Below are positions 32,145 to 43,914 of a stretch of DNA of 64,000 nucleotides, piece by piece (position 1 is the stretch's first letter; each line of letters begins with the position of its first letter). The position numbers were made by a program, and so were the translations under genes. This stretch comes from Magnaporthiopsis rhizophila (taxonomy: Eukaryota > Ascomycota > Sordariomycetes > Magnaporthales > Magnaporthaceae). Location: positions 143,658 to 207,657 of the forward strand of contig PYSS01000013.1 of the NCBI GenBank assembly GCA_003049465.1, written 5' to 3'. The notes beneath the pieces were generated by a model. That model ran no database searches. It saw only the letters and a program-made list of their open reading frames with translations, and was not told the DNA's origin.

Positions 32145-33992
32145 ATGGACATCCTCCCGACCTTCCTCAAGGGCATAAGGGAACACGTCGTCGCAGGCGA
32201 TGGCGAGACTCTGAGTCAATGGCTTCTGGCCGAGCCGGACTCGCCGCCCGTCTACTTCGCCCTGGGCCAAGAGCTGCGCAAGAGATATCCCAAGACGGGA
32301 GCTGCCCTGCGCAGCCTGATAGAAAAGAGTCTGCCCGAGGACGACGACCCGCCAGAGGGCGGCAACAGCCCCTGGGCCGGCTTTCACGCTTTTCTCCACG
32401 AGTTCCTCATCTATTGGCGCGATGTCGATTTTGGCGACCTCATGGACGTCCACGAGCGGCTCCTCGCTCTCTCGACGTATGTGGCCGGCCTTCAACACCC
32501 TATCCCCTGCTACCTAGCCTGAGAGTCTGCGCTGACCGTATCATCCCATCTAGAGCATGTGTGTCTGCACTAAAGCACCCGGGCCAGGGCAGCATTATGG
32601 TGCAGACCAGCGTCTCGTACGCACAGTCAATGGTCAAGCTGGTCGCCGTGCTTAAGTCGCGCCCCGACCTGACTGCTGCGCGCGGCGGGAAGAGCGCGGG
32701 GGACGAGGAAGAGGTGAGGACGTTCGTCGACGACGTCTTCGACCTTATTAACGTCATCTTCAACAACTGTGCCATAGACCGCGCGCCCCTGCAGCCCGGC
32801 AACAAGAAGTCTGTCGTCTATCTGGTCGGCGCAATGGCCTTTCGGCTGCTCTTGGTTGTGAGTGACTTTATTATATATCGACGTCGGTTCACCTTGGGGA
32901 TTGGAACACGGGGCTGATCTGATTCCTACATAGACGGGGAAGCCACTCACGGCCTGGACCCTCATCACCGGCGCCGAGCGCGCCCCGGCCCTCTCGCTCT
33001 TCCCCGCCGCCCAGCGCGTCACCTGGCTGTACTACCTCGGCGTCGTCATGTTCCAGAACGACCACTACCCGCGCGCCGTCGCCGCCCTCTCGGCGGCCTA
33101 CCGCCAGCTTCCCCCGCGGTTGACCAAGCAGCGCCGCCTCGTGCTCACCCACCTGATCCCCGCCAATATCCTGTCGGGCCGGCTCCCCTCGGCCGAGCTT
33201 CTCGCGCGGCCCGAGGCCCGGTCCGTCGCGCCCGTCTTCCGCCCCTTGGTCGCCGCCATCCGCAAGGGCAACTTTGTGGCCTTCCAGCACGCCATCGCGG
33301 CCCACCAGGACTGGCTGATGGAGCGCAACCTGCTGTTCCCGCTCATGTACCGCGCCCGCCCGCTGCTCTGGCGCTCGCTGACCCGCCGCGTCTTTATGCT
33401 CACGTACGTGCCCGACGCGGAAGCGGGCGGCCCGAGTCGCAAAGCCGTCACTTTGGACCTCAAGTATGTTTGCTTTTCTCATCTTTCTCTCTCTCTCCAA
33501 CTGCCTACCATAGCTAACAACAAAAAACACCCCAATGCTAGCGCCGTTCACGCAGCAGCAACATACCAACAGCACCTACTCGAGGGCTACGTCCCGGCCG
33601 TCCCGCCCAAGAGCAGCAGCAGCGGCGGCGGCGGCAACGCGCTCTTCATGCGCGCCGTGGCCAACAACACGCCGCAGCCACCGGCGGACACGACACTGGT
33701 GCCCGGGCCCGGCGGCGCGCGCCGCCTGCGCGCCTACGAGGGCCTGCTGTGGGGCGGCCTGGCCGTCGGCTACGAGCACGTCGAGGAGGCCGTCATGGGC
33801 CTGGTGGCGCAGGGCCTCGTCAACGGCTACGTGTCGCACTCGGGCCGCAAGCTCGCCATCCAGGGCGTCCGTGGAGCCAGGGATGCGGACCCGGTCCTCG
33901 CCGGCTGGCCTGCTAATGTCGCCGACATCATCACCGCTAGGATCGCCGAGTCGGGCGTTGATACCGACTGGGTGCCGGGGTGGGTGAAGTGA
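32145..33992 (+). CDS. CSN12: CSN12-like PCI-domain protein
   Basis: Exons 32145-32476, 32554-32857, 32934-33463 and 33542-33992; introns of 77, 76 and 78 bp. The product is 538 residues. The N-terminal helices include GFHAFLHEFLIYWRDVDF and the TPR-like part includes VDDVFDLINVIFNNCAIDR and KSVVYLVGAMAFRLLLV. Then come RVTWLYYLGVVMFQNDHYPRA, LTHLIPANILSGRLPS and GNFVAFQHAIAAHQDWLMERN. The C-terminal PCI/winged-helix part includes YEHVEEAVMGLVAQGLVNGYVSHS and KLAIQG. Relatives pair with Dss1/Sem1 and Thp1-Sac3-type partners at the nuclear envelope and in mRNA splicing or export; Csn12 was first named from the COP9 signalosome. An Ala/Gly/Ser low-complexity loop (about 390-420) is inserted in the PCI part. 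Confidence 0.93.
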
Positions 33993-35156
33993 GGCCGTCC
34001 GTGAATGGCAGGCGACGCTGGGGAATATAAAGAAGAAAGGAGAGTGCTGGGCAGATTCCATGGCAGTTTGATACCCAAAGAGAGAATTTTGCAGCTGTTT
34101 TTGTTTACTTACATGGCGACCAGTCGTACATAGTCAAGGGAACACTGGCGCCCAGCACATTGTCACGAACGCGAAAGAGGCACGGCTTTATACTGAAAGC
34201 TAGCTAATATGTTTGATTGATTTGAAGATAAAAAAAAAATATTGAGCTTCCTACGCAACTCCTGGTATCCCTCCTATTTTTCCTTGTTTTCCAAAAAAAC
34301 CGACAACAAAAGTGGTATATCCATCATTCGAAACCGTTCATCGTGTTCTGAAGTTTGGGTGGGCATCCGCTATGGGACACTAAATGAAGCAAAGGGGCCT
34401 CGAAGCCGAGGAAAGAAGCAAGAGAGAACAAAAAGATGGCGGTCGCTAAGATGCGACTATGGGGAAAAGGGAAATGGAGGACAAAAAACGCCGCTCCAGA
34501 AACAAACACCAAAAGTGGGTGCGGGGGTATAGAAGGCTGTGGTTTCCCGAATCAGGGACGAAAAAGAGAAGGAGGGGCAGGAAGAATGGAAGATTCAAAA
34601 AAGGCATATAAAAAGAAGAGAAAGTTTCTGCCTACGAAGAGGGACCACGTGCCCCTGGATACAAACAATAAACACTACCACTTGGGTGAGCCATATATGG
34701 CAAGAGATATGAAAAAGAGTAGACGGCCTTAAAATCCAAAAGGTGGCACCAGAAAGGAAGATGTAGGTACAGGACATGGACATATACCACCGAGGAGACA
34801 AGATTTTGAAAACAGGCCTGTTGGGGTATTGTGGGAAGCAAGGCACGAAAACTTGCCGGCCGGGTGGAGAAGCAAGGTAAGTGGGAGCGCGCCAAGACTG
34901 AAGAAGCAAAACAAAAAGTCGAGCGCAAAAAAAGGGTACGGGTAAGGTATGTTCGTTTGGCTGCTGGTGTCCAGCCGAGCATTTGTCAACAAAAATCCAA
35001 AAAAGAACTGGGTAGTTGACGTTATCTCATCAGAAGAAATGCGTGGACGGCAGGCGCTTGTGTATTGCTCGAGGACGTGGGAGGAAGTGTGTATGTATGG
35101 TTTGACCAGCAACCGAGCAATGCCTGGCTGAACAATCCACGTCAAAGGGGTATTCT

Positions 35157-35201
<45 letters not shown>

Positions 35202-35324
35202 GGTTGGTTTGGCGAAGTCGAAAAAACGAGGAGCGGATAAACCGGCGAGTGCTTGCTGGGCGTAGAAGGTGGGTTTTGTAGAAGCGAAGAGAAGATCAGA
35301 AAGTGCCCAGCAGTGGCGATGCAA
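33993..35324. other. Convergent 3' spacer with long poly(A) tract
   Basis: 1.3 kb between 3' ends. A/G-rich on the plus strand, with a 41-nt uninterrupted A run at 35158-35198. No gene is seen. Confidence 0.55.
35158..35198. repeat. Poly(A) tract, 41 nt
   Basis: Uninterrupted A run between TATTCTC and GGGGGTTGG. No flanking direct repeat that would mark a retroposed copy was found. Confidence 0.95.
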
Positions 35325-36749
35325 CTAGTACATCCAAGCCGCAGCGACAATGGCGATGATCAGCCCCACGACCGCGGCGCCGCCCTTGTCCCGGCTGGCC
35401 CCATCGTTCTTGGACTCGGTCGGCTGCGGGGTCGGCTCCGAGGTGGAGGTAGTCAAGACGGTGCTCGAGGTGGTCGTCGGGCGCATCATGGTGGTGCGCG
35501 CCGTCGTCGCGTTCTCCTGGAAGATACCAGGGCGGATGGTGCCGACCGACTGGGCGCTGGTCGAGGTCGTCGACTCAGAAGAGGACGAGGACGATGATGA
35601 TGTCGACGTGGACGTGGACGTGGAAGAGCTCGAGGAGCTGGTGGATGACGACGACGAGCTGGTCGAGCTGGTCGTCGGCTCGGGCGTAGGAGTCGCCGAG
35701 GTGGTCGTCTTCTCGGGCTCGCCGGTCGAGCCGTCCGTGTTGAAGACGACGATGTTGGCGGTCGAGCCCTTGGGGACGGTGACGACGCAGAAGCCGGCAC
35801 CGCCAGCACCAGAAGCCTTGTTGTTGCTGGCGACGCCCTTGAGGCCGGTCTTGGAGGGATCGATCTCGCAGGGGAGGCCGTTGCAGCCGCCGCCGTTGCA
35901 CTCGATCTTGACGCCGAAGCTGGGCTTGGTGCCGGCCCACTTGGAGTCCTGGTAGATGGGGTTCCAGCTGATCTGGACAAAGGTGGAACCGTCGGCGACC
36001 GTGTTGGTGCCGGCCACGTACGGAGACCAGTTGCCGAAGGGGTCCGCGTCGGAGCCCCAGACGCAGCCCTGCGAGGCCGTGGTGCCGGGAGGGTTGATGT
36101 AGAAGTGGGCGGCGGTGCTGGCCCAGTAGCTCGGGCCGGGCACGGCGAGGACCGAGGAGCTCGTCACCTCGGTGGGGATGAGCATGGCCTCGTTGCCCGG
36201 GAGGACCGTCTGGCAGAACGAGATGACCTTGCCGCACTTGTTGACGGCCGAGACGGTGCCCGTGCCGGGGACGCAGTAGGGCTGGTCAGGGAACGGCTTC
36301 ACGGCCTTGCCGTTGTCGCAGTACAGGCCGCCGTCCATGGACTCGGAGACCTTGTAGGACGTGTTGGGCTTCCACTGGGCCATGACCTTGCCCGGCTTGC
36401 AGGCGATGGGGCAGTGCATGCCCGACTTGCAGGCCTGATCCGGGGACATGGCGAAGCCCTTGTTCATCATGCCGGGCGTCACGGCCACCAGGTCCGGGTC
36501 GTCGGGCAGCGAGCAGTCGCCACCCCTCTTCTCCAGCTCGGCCTCGTCGGCCAGTGCCGTGGTGACGCCGAGCTCCGGGACCGACACGGGGGCCGATATG
36601 AGATGATCACTGCGCGCCATGTGGCCATGGGCGTGATGTCTCCTCTCATAGTGCTGGTGCGCCATCCTGTGGGCATGTGTTGCGCCAACAAACTGCTGCG
36701 CACCGAAAAAGATGGCGGCCGTGGCCGCGCCTAATGTCGTCGTCTTCAT
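35325..36749 (-). CDS. SUN-family (GH132) cell-wall protein, GPI-anchored
   Basis: A single exon of 474 residues. The signal peptide MKTTTLGAATAAIFFGAQQF is followed by a His-rich pro-region ending in a Lys-Arg site (LEKRGG). The SUN domain follows: CSLPDDPDLVAVTPG, SGMHCPIACKPGKVMAQW, GGLYCDNGK, KCGKVISFCQTVLPGNEAMLIP, PSYWASTAAHFYINPPG, GNWSPYVAG and CNGLPCEIDPSK, with conserved cysteines. A Ser/Thr-rich spacer (residues about 345-440) and a C-terminal hydrophobic GPI signal (VVGLIIAIVAAAWMY) finish it. SUN proteins act on beta-glucans in wall remodelling and septation. The GPI-anchored form without the classic CYS-SUN C-terminus resembles the second SUN subgroup. Its upstream region is unusually long (3.7 kb). 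Confidence 0.92.
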   Translation of the reverse strand: MKTTTLGAATAAIFFGAQQFVGATHAHRMAHQHYERRHHAHGHMARSDHLISAPVSVPELGVTTALADEAELEKRGGDCSLPDDPDLVAVTPGMMNKGFAMSPDQACKSGMHCPIACKPGKVMAQWKPNTSYKVSESMDGGLYCDNGKAVKPFPDQPYCVPGTGTVSAVNKCGKVISFCQTVLPGNEAMLIPTEVTSSSVLAVPGPSYWASTAAHFYINPPGTTASQGCVWGSDADPFGNWSPYVAGTNTVADGSTFVQISWNPIYQDSKWAGTKPSFGVKIECNGGGCNGLPCEIDPSKTGLKGVASNNKASGAGGAGFCVVTVPKGSTANIVVFNTDGSTGEPEKTTTSATPTPEPTTSSTSSSSSSTSSSSSSTSTSTSTSSSSSSSSESTTSTSAQSVGTIRPGIFQENATTARTTMMRPTTTSSTVLTTSTSEPTPQPTESKNDGASRDKGGAAVVGLIIAIVAAAWMY

Positions 36750-39700
36750 CGTGAAATTTCGTGGGGGCCGGTTTACTCGGCCATAAACCTAAGTGAGTGT
36801 GATGCGATTCCCTGCCGTAAGTCACGCTCGTCGAATTTTTTTCTCGGTCACGGTCGATGCCCTGTAAGGGGTCTCAGGTTGACGGCTGTTCGCGAGACAA
36901 GGGTGCCTTGCGTCCCGGCGCGGGAAGCAACTCAAGGCGCAGACGGCGAGGAGCGACGAGTGACGTGTCTCACAGTGGCACCGACGAACGGGAGTCTGCA
37001 GGGTGCAGGACGAAAACAGAAGCAAGCGGCCGGGGCGCGAGTGGGCTAAGGAGACAAGGAGCGTCGGGGGCAAAGATGCCGCGCCGTGAAGGAGTGAGGG
37101 CAAGCGACGTCGAGCGTCAAAAGACAAGATGATATTCGCACAAGAAGGGAACGCGCAGAAACGAGCGATTAGCCGTGCAGAGGGGGAAGGAGGAAAAGCC
37201 AGGAGGGCAAGCAGGTCGTCCGGGCACGGGCGGCGGGCATGCATGTATACCTAGCTCCTGGGCACGGCACGGCAGGGGAGCATCGTCCTCGCAGGCGGCC
37301 CCCCTGGACCGAATGGGGATGGGCGCCATGGCATCAGCCGTCCAACGGTGGGCCGTTGGGGGAGAGGGGACACAGGGGGTGTTGCTCTGGCCGCCATATT
37401 CCTGGTCCTGGCAGGGCCTCTTTCTGCTGCTCGATCCGCTTGGCCGAGAAGCCTCCGTGTGACCCAAGGCCCTCTGGCGCGTGGGAAATTTGTGCTGGCA
37501 ACCCATCCATTGATCCATTGATCCATCGTCGACGGCCAGGGGGGTGGTCGCCAGACGATGGCCGACTTGGACTGGCCTTGGCGCGGTGGACGAGGCACGT
37601 CCAGCGAGCGACCAATCAGGCGCTGCCACTCATCTCGGCACAACATGAGCACCAGATGAGCATGGTCAGGGGGCAGACTGGGTAGTGACCAATGAGAGCA
37701 TGCGATGTGAGTGGGGTCCCGGGGCAGATGCAGGAACCAGCCGAAATTATGCAGTCAGAGAAAAAGACACCACCCCATTTCTGCAGCGCGCCATCTCTTG
37801 CCGAGGCCACGCTATGAAAGGACCAGCCCGCTTGCCCGTTGACGAACCGTGCAAAAGAGATTTGCCCCAATGGTGGCAATTGGAGAACCCATTGCCAGTT
37901 ATTCGCGCAATCTGCCATGGAAGCTCCTGGATGCCAGGATGGTCGGGAACAGGACAGGGAAGCAGAGAAGAAGAAAGAAAAACCCGCCCCGCGATCGCGT
38001 CGTGCAGACGGGCATCATGTAAGCCTGCAGGGCCAGGCAGCCCAGCATCTTCATCTCACATTGGTCCCCCGCAAACTTTCTAAAAGCAGTTGTCAGCACG
38101 CAGCTATTTTTTAATTTTTTATCTTGTTTCTTTCTTCTCTACAACGGCAAAGTCGCAGGCGCGGTTGGCGAAATGCGTCGATGCAACACAAAACAACCAG
38201 AAAAAGTTATCCATCCCCACCCACCGCTCCCTTTTCTGAAGCCCGCCTCATTTCGTCCGTCCCCTTGGTCCCACCACGCTGTAACACAAAAAAAAAGAGA
38301 ATAATGGACGCGGGGGAAATTCTTCGATCAAAAGCCCGAATGAATTTGCGAGCCATTTCCCTTATCCGACCACCATCGCTCTTATTGACTCAAGGGGGGG
38401 ATCGGTCTGCCGACTTCCCATGGGTCGCTCCAATATCACAGGCCAAATTGCAAAATTGCCCGGCGCTCAACTCGATTTTCGCCAGGCGCCGAATATTGGA
38501 CGTCGATCTACACACTACTGTGCATGTGGTGTCGGCCCAGCAGGGCTAGGTATTTTTCCCCAGCAGGTGACTCGACTTTTATCCCAGTCCTGGCCCTCAC
38601 CGATCGATCAACAAACGATGGACTCGCCAACATTTTTTTTTTTTCTCGAACAACGGAACCCTTGTCCAATGGTTGGATGCCCCAAGCACCCGCTAATCAC
38701 CGGCACAACCACGGGTGCACGGGCAACCCTCAAGTTTATCTTATTCCTCCCCCTGCCCTCGCAATCATCCGCATTTTTGGTTGCCGATGGACCCTATCCC
38801 TGTCTGTTTCCCCAAAACCAGTCTGCCTTATGCGCTGGCCCGTGTCTGTGTCCTCGCTGTTGTAGGAAGGAGCACAGTCGGGACCAGGGGTTTTTGTGTT
38901 TTTGCCTCCACGTTTACTCCGAAGCTTGATGGGAAAGAGTCCGACGGTCCAGACACATGGCCAGCCATGGCCTCCAGGCAACCCTCCCAAGCCCTTGGCC
39001 GATCTGCCCTGCGTGACCTGGCGTCCTGGGGGCTCACGATTGCCCCGAACACAGGGGACAGATGTTGCGAATGCCTAGGTCCCGAAGTCGGGATTTGCCA
39101 GCAGCAAGATCTGGGGCATCTGTTCACCCGATCGCGGGGAGACATTGACCATGGACTCGCTCGTGTGCGATGCCAGGAATGAATATCCCTTCTCAACCCC
39201 AGCGGCTCTGTCGTGTCGGGGCTGAACAGAATGCACCAGCGCAGTTGGCACTGCGTTTACTCCCTTTGGGCTTTTGTGCAGAAGCAAAGTTTTTCACCCT
39301 TCTAGAATCATAAACGACGCCCCTCCCGCTTCCCATCTGCCAGCTGGGACAAGTTTTCCCCTTGTGTACAAGACCAGGAACTGAGCTCGGCTGGACGATA
39401 ACGTTCATGACCCTTGAAGGCTGTATATAAGTGGTGGCTGGCGACATCGACGCCGACGACACACGCCATACGGCGATGCCATGCTTGACCGAGCGTACCC
39501 CACTCGACATCCATTGGCTGTGCCCAACAATGCTGGCTTCTTGGTACTCCCTGTAAGGTGCCGGGGCGTGTTGGCACCCGAAGGAGTAGGCAACCCAGGG
39601 AGAAAGTACATATTTCTGCCAACGTGCATTTGACCAATCCCTCCCAGCGTTTCCAGTGGGGTGTTGAAGCATGGATGCCAGAGCCCACCACGTCTCAGGA

Positions 39701-40461
39701 GGTTAGAATTGACCAGCAGTTGAGCTATACTGTGTTCAGGTTGCCTTCACTTTGGTTCTGCCGGGGATGTTTTTTGGTTATTCCAACTGGAGACATAAGC
39801 TTCTTCATTTCTTTCGCCCTGCACATACACGCAGTTTCTTCCAACAATCCAGTGTCCGTTGGCAGGCAGTTGTGCGTGGTTGGCGATCATCCCTTGGTGG
39901 TTCATATGGGCGCCCTTTTGCACGCAGCAACTCAAGCGCCGACCATCCCTAGTGTGTCTACCGACGCTGCTGCGCTTATCCCGTCAGCCGCGCTCCTAGC
40001 TGGTCGGCTAACTCGTGCCGTCCACACCCTGGAGCCCCTGACGACAGCAAGGCTAGTGATGGTGGAGATACCTCCTTTACCAACTCGCTGGAGCATTCTG
40101 GCTTCGAACAGATACGGCCCTTTTTTTTGGGCTCGGATGCGGCTCCCTTATTACCGGGGATGTGAATGCAGGACTGCACATATGTTGGACAGAAGGCATC
40201 GGCATCGTCTCGACGCCGAGTATAAGATAGCTGCCATGGTCCCTTTTCAAACCCGTCCATGACAACTTTCCATCATCATCATCATCACCACATCAGATAC
40301 CAAGAAAAGCAACCTACCGGCCCGTTCGCTCGGCTTCCCTGTATCCAATTTCACCCAGTCACCGCAATATTCATCGTCTTGTTATCGCATTTCCCTTGTC
40401 CTTCCTTTGTCTTTTCATCGCCTTCCCTCGTTCTAGCTCCGTCCCACCCTACGAATATCAA
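36750..40461. other. 3.7-kb gene-free divergent spacer (SUN / cupin)
   Basis: No protein-coding gene is recognised. It contains CT-rich leader-like sequence (38100-38160), TATATAAG at 39424-39431, TATAAG at 40221-40226 (about 240 bp before the cupin ATG) and a CAT repeat at about 40270. It probably holds long promoters and 5' untranslated regions; a non-coding transcript is possible. Confidence 0.5.
40221..40226 (+). promoter_or_regulatory. TATA-like element upstream of cupin gene
   Basis: TATAAG on the plus strand about 240 bp before the cupin start, followed by a pyrimidine-rich leader. Placement suggests a core promoter; not tested. Confidence 0.35.
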
Positions 40462-41210
40462 ATGCACCTTACTCCTGCCGTCGCTGCTGCCATCCTGGCC
40501 CAGGCTGTCTTCGCCAGCCCTGTTCCTTCCAGCTTGAACAAGGCCGCGACCACGACCGGTACAACTATCCCTCCGGTCCCCGCAGACAACGGCTTGAGCC
40601 TGACGGCCAAGCTCAGGCTCGCCGACACTGCCGCCGATCGGTTCGCGCTCCTGCCCGACGACAAGCAGTTCGTCTTCGACTTCAACCAGAAGCGGGCCAA
40701 CGCCGGCAAGGGCGGCGAGCTCGTCATAGCGACACGCAAGAACTTCCCGGCCCTGGTCGGCACGGGCGGCGGCGTGGCCGTCGGGCCTGCGGCATGAACA
40801 CGCTCCACGTGCACCTGCGCGGCACCGAGCTCCAGACGCTGGTCAAGAGCCGTCTCGTCACCGAGATGGTGCCCGAGAGCGGCGTCAACGGCGCCCAGGG
40901 CAGGCAGCGCGTTATCCGCACCGAGCTGAGGCCCTTCACCATGACGCCGTTTTTCCAGGGGTCCTTCCACGTCCAGTTCAACCCGGACTGCGAGGACGCC
41001 GTCTTCGTCTCGAGCTTGTCCTCCGAAGACGTCGGGGTCGGCCAGGTCGCCGTCGAGGCCTTTGCGCTTTCGGACAAGGTCGTCGCCGCCGCGCTGGGCC
41101 AGTCCATCAAGGGTGCCGATGTTGACAAAGTCCGCGCTGCCATCCCCAAGAGCATCGCGCTCGGTGTTGAGGAGTGCCTGACCAATCGCAACATTCCCAA
41201 GAGCAAGTAA
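40462..41210 (+). pseudogene. Germin/spherulin-like secreted cupin with frameshift
   Basis: ATG 40462 opens with a signal peptide (MHLTPAVAAAILAQAVFASP). The first part, through KLRLADTAADRFALL, DDKQFVFDF and FPALVGTGGGVAVG, ends at a TGA (40795-40797). The second part continues in another frame from ATG 40794: cupin motif 1 MNTLHVHLRGTELQ (HxHxxxxE), then motif 2 PFFQGSFHVQFN (PxxGxxHxxxN) and a helical tail to TAA at 41210. In relatives these segments are continuous (VAVG, then a CGMN turn), so a non-multiple-of-3 loss near 40780-40790 breaks the frame. No GT-AG intron fits. Joined, the product would be about 248 residues. The family includes secreted germin-like and spherulin-like proteins, some oxalate or manganese enzymes. 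It could be a true mutation or a sequencing error in this GC-rich spot. Confidence 0.8.
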
Positions 41211-41522
41211 ACAACGGCGAATTTGGACGTTCCTTGGCGAGAGATGAGACATCTGCATTGGGGAGTTTCTTCTAGGGGACGGCAGGCTGTCCAACATGGC
41301 TGTGGTAACTTTCTCCGACGTACACGGGAGTGGGACTTGAAAGGTTCAGATACCACATTTGCATGGGCAGAAGAGCTTAAGCATGGCGTTAGGCAATATC
41401 TGACTTCGGCATTTACAATGGATCATCTGTACGCTTTCTTTTAGAATACCACATTCCATCAATCACCTAGCTTTTAGCCTGCCACAGTCCTTCCAAGCTG
41501 CTTCCCCTGGTGGTCTCGTCAA
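41211..41522. other. Convergent 3' spacer
   Basis: 312 bp between the cupin and dehydrogenase 3' ends. Nothing is recognised. Confidence 0.5.
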
Positions 41523-42651
41523 CTAATACTTGAACTCCTGCCCAACCAGCTTCTCGCTGAGCGTCCACAGCCTCTCGGCGTCCGCAGGGTCAACGGCCCG
41601 GGGGAATATCCGCTCCGGGTTCGTCTCCAGGGCGCAGTCGTACAGCATGACGCCCTCCTGGCTCGGGAGGCTCGGGTCGAGCGCGGCGCGCAGCTGCGTC
41701 GAGCAGCCCTGCTGCAGGTTTTTCATCCTCCACGTGGCGAGCTCGCGGCCCAGAACCTGGGCCAAGATGGGCTCGATCATGCCGGGTTTGAGGTGCTTGC
41801 CAAGGTTGGTGGTGATGCTGCCTGGGTGTAGCGCGTACGCGTGGATACCATTGCCGGCGGCGCCCGCGAACCTGGCGTTGAGGGCAACCGAGAACAAGAT
41901 GTTGGCCGTCTTGGCCTGGCCGTAGCCGTTCCAGGGCGAGTAGGACCCTTCCTCGGTGAAGTTGGGGTCGTCGAACCGGACGTGGCCCAGCTTGTGGCCC
42001 GTGCTGGAGACGTTGACGATGCGCGCGCCCCCGCGCAGCAGCTTGGGCATCAGCAGGTTAGTGAGCAGGAAGTGGCCGACGTGGCCGGCCGCGAACTGCA
42101 GCTCAATGCCATCCGAGGACAGGGCGAAGGGGCAGGCCATGACGGCGGCGTTGTTGATGAGCGCGTTGATTTGCGGCACGTCCGGGTCCTCCAGGATCTT
42201 GGCCGCCGCCGCGCGGACGCTGGCGTGCGAGCCCAGGTCCACCTCGACGAACTTGGTCGGCACCGAGGCGTCGACGGCGCGGATGGCGTCGAGCACCGGC
42301 TGGGCTTTTTCCAGCGATCGGCCGAGGAGCATGATCAGGGCTGGTGCGGCGTGGGCTAGCGAGATGGCCGTTTCAGCGCCTAGTTACATACGGGTTAGCT
42401 ATGGTTGCTGGATCGCCGTGGCGTTGTTGAGGGCTGGTGAGAGTGCTTACCTATTCCGCCAGCAGTTGGGCCGGTGATGAGGACTGGGCATTGATAAAGA
42501 CTTGGTGTCAGCCGGCAGGATGCTAAGTTGTGCGGCAGCAAACAAGCATTCTGAGGTGATGATGGGGTGAGCACTTACATATTTTGCCCCTGACTTGGGC
42601 GTCAAAGTGCTTGACGACATCGATGCCGGTGGTTTCGAATTCGAAATTCAT
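41523..42651 (-). CDS. Short-chain dehydrogenase/reductase, retinol-dehydrogenase-like
   Basis: Exons 42651-42579, 42483-42451 and 42379-41523; introns of 95 and 71 bp. The product is 320 residues. The 33-nt middle exon carries the nucleotide-binding motif, which reads TGPTAGGIG once joined. Other SDR marks: NNAAV, VNVSSTGHKL (catalytic Ser), YGQAK (YxxxK) and HPGSITTNLGKHL. The N-terminus MNFEFETTGIDVVKHFDAQVRGK and the C-terminal YDCALETNPERIFPRAVDPADAERLW are typical of the WWOX/retinol-dehydrogenase-like fungal subgroup. The cofactor is probably NADP(H) or NAD(H); the substrate is unknown. TATATA-rich sequence about 100 bp upstream (42741-42765) may be its promoter. Confidence 0.9.
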
Positions 42652-43914
42652 GCTGGGCACTGAGAAACGCGCTTCTTGTGTTTTAGATTCAGAGTAGAGA
42701 GCTGGGTTGTTCAGACTGGCGAGAGAAGAAGCAAGCAACTCGATATCGATATACATATATACACAGCACAACACTCCGGATCCAACACGGACACGTCGCG
42801 GCTTTCAGATTTCAACTCCGTGATGTCGCCGCCCCCCAAAATGGAGGCCAACGGCGATAGGCGATATCAAGGATGGAGGACAGACCCATCAGTCTGGTCA
42901 GATGTCACGTCGTCTCAGTCAGCCACGGCTGTTGCATAATCCTCTGCGAGAAGTACGTCCAGTGGACCTGGATATAGCAACCGGTGCGGACGGACATAAT
43001 AGGTACTATGCCCGGACGGACGGAATGGCACGATACTATTGGCGATGAGACGTCGCTGGTGTGAGCGAGAGCTGGCAAACGAACCGGCCAATCACGAGGC
43101 GGGGCGCGGTTGACTGGGACCCTCGATGTGGGCCTTGCACTGGCCTTTACCTCCACTTAACTCCGAGCTGTGGCTTGCACCGCTGTTCGCAGCCATGGAA
43201 ACCTGTGCTCTCCTTGCAAACCAAACATCGAGAGGCAGCCCCAACATTCCAGCCGGCCGCCTCGTCGCCCTTGCCTGCTTGGTGGAACGAGTCATCCTCT
43301 AATCAGACAGACAACTCTGCACAAAGCACTTCCCCCAAAGCATCTGCCTGTCATCACGTTTGATCGCAGGCGTTAGCAATTGAGCATCGGTTCCACGCGT
43401 GCTCGCCGCGACCAGAAGGTCCAGCCCTGGATTTGCGCGTGTGCTGGAGGGCCCACAATCGCGCCACAGGGCTTAGCCACGTAGCCTACTTGCCTGTTCA
43501 TCTGGGCGGCGCCTAGCCTTCCTGGTAAGTTATACCTACACCACCTGTGATGGCAAGCCTGTAGCGCACTTTCCTTTTATTTCTTCTGCCTTGACTCTTC
43601 CCTGCAAGCGGACCCTGGGCAGGTATCTCGCAGGGAGCGTCAGATATCCACTGTCGCCTATCCGCCTGCCATTCCAGGTTCATCATTACACCGGCTTTTC
43701 GCTCCCTGGATTACATCCCCACAGGCTATTTTGAAGTGTCATGGCGGTACCAACACCTTGTTAATCAGCGGGATAAGACTACTTCTGAGCTCACCTGACC
43801 ACCCCTACCCGGTATCCCGACTTGGCAGCTGGCAAAGTTTGTAAAGCACCGGGTGCAGAATATTGGTTACCCTTTTGTGTGCTGAGAAAGGGCGGCATCT
43901 ATCAACAAGCCCAA
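42652..43914. promoter_or_regulatory. Divergent spacer, dehydrogenase / Clr2
   Basis: 1.26 kb. It has an AT-alternating stretch with CGATATCG at about 42741 near the dehydrogenase start. No gene is recognised; an upstream Clr2 exon could lie at about 43700-43900. Confidence 0.45.

Noticed and set aside
35158..35198. Poly(A) tract as the tail of a retroposed element
   Set aside because: No target-site duplication and no element-like sequence upstream.
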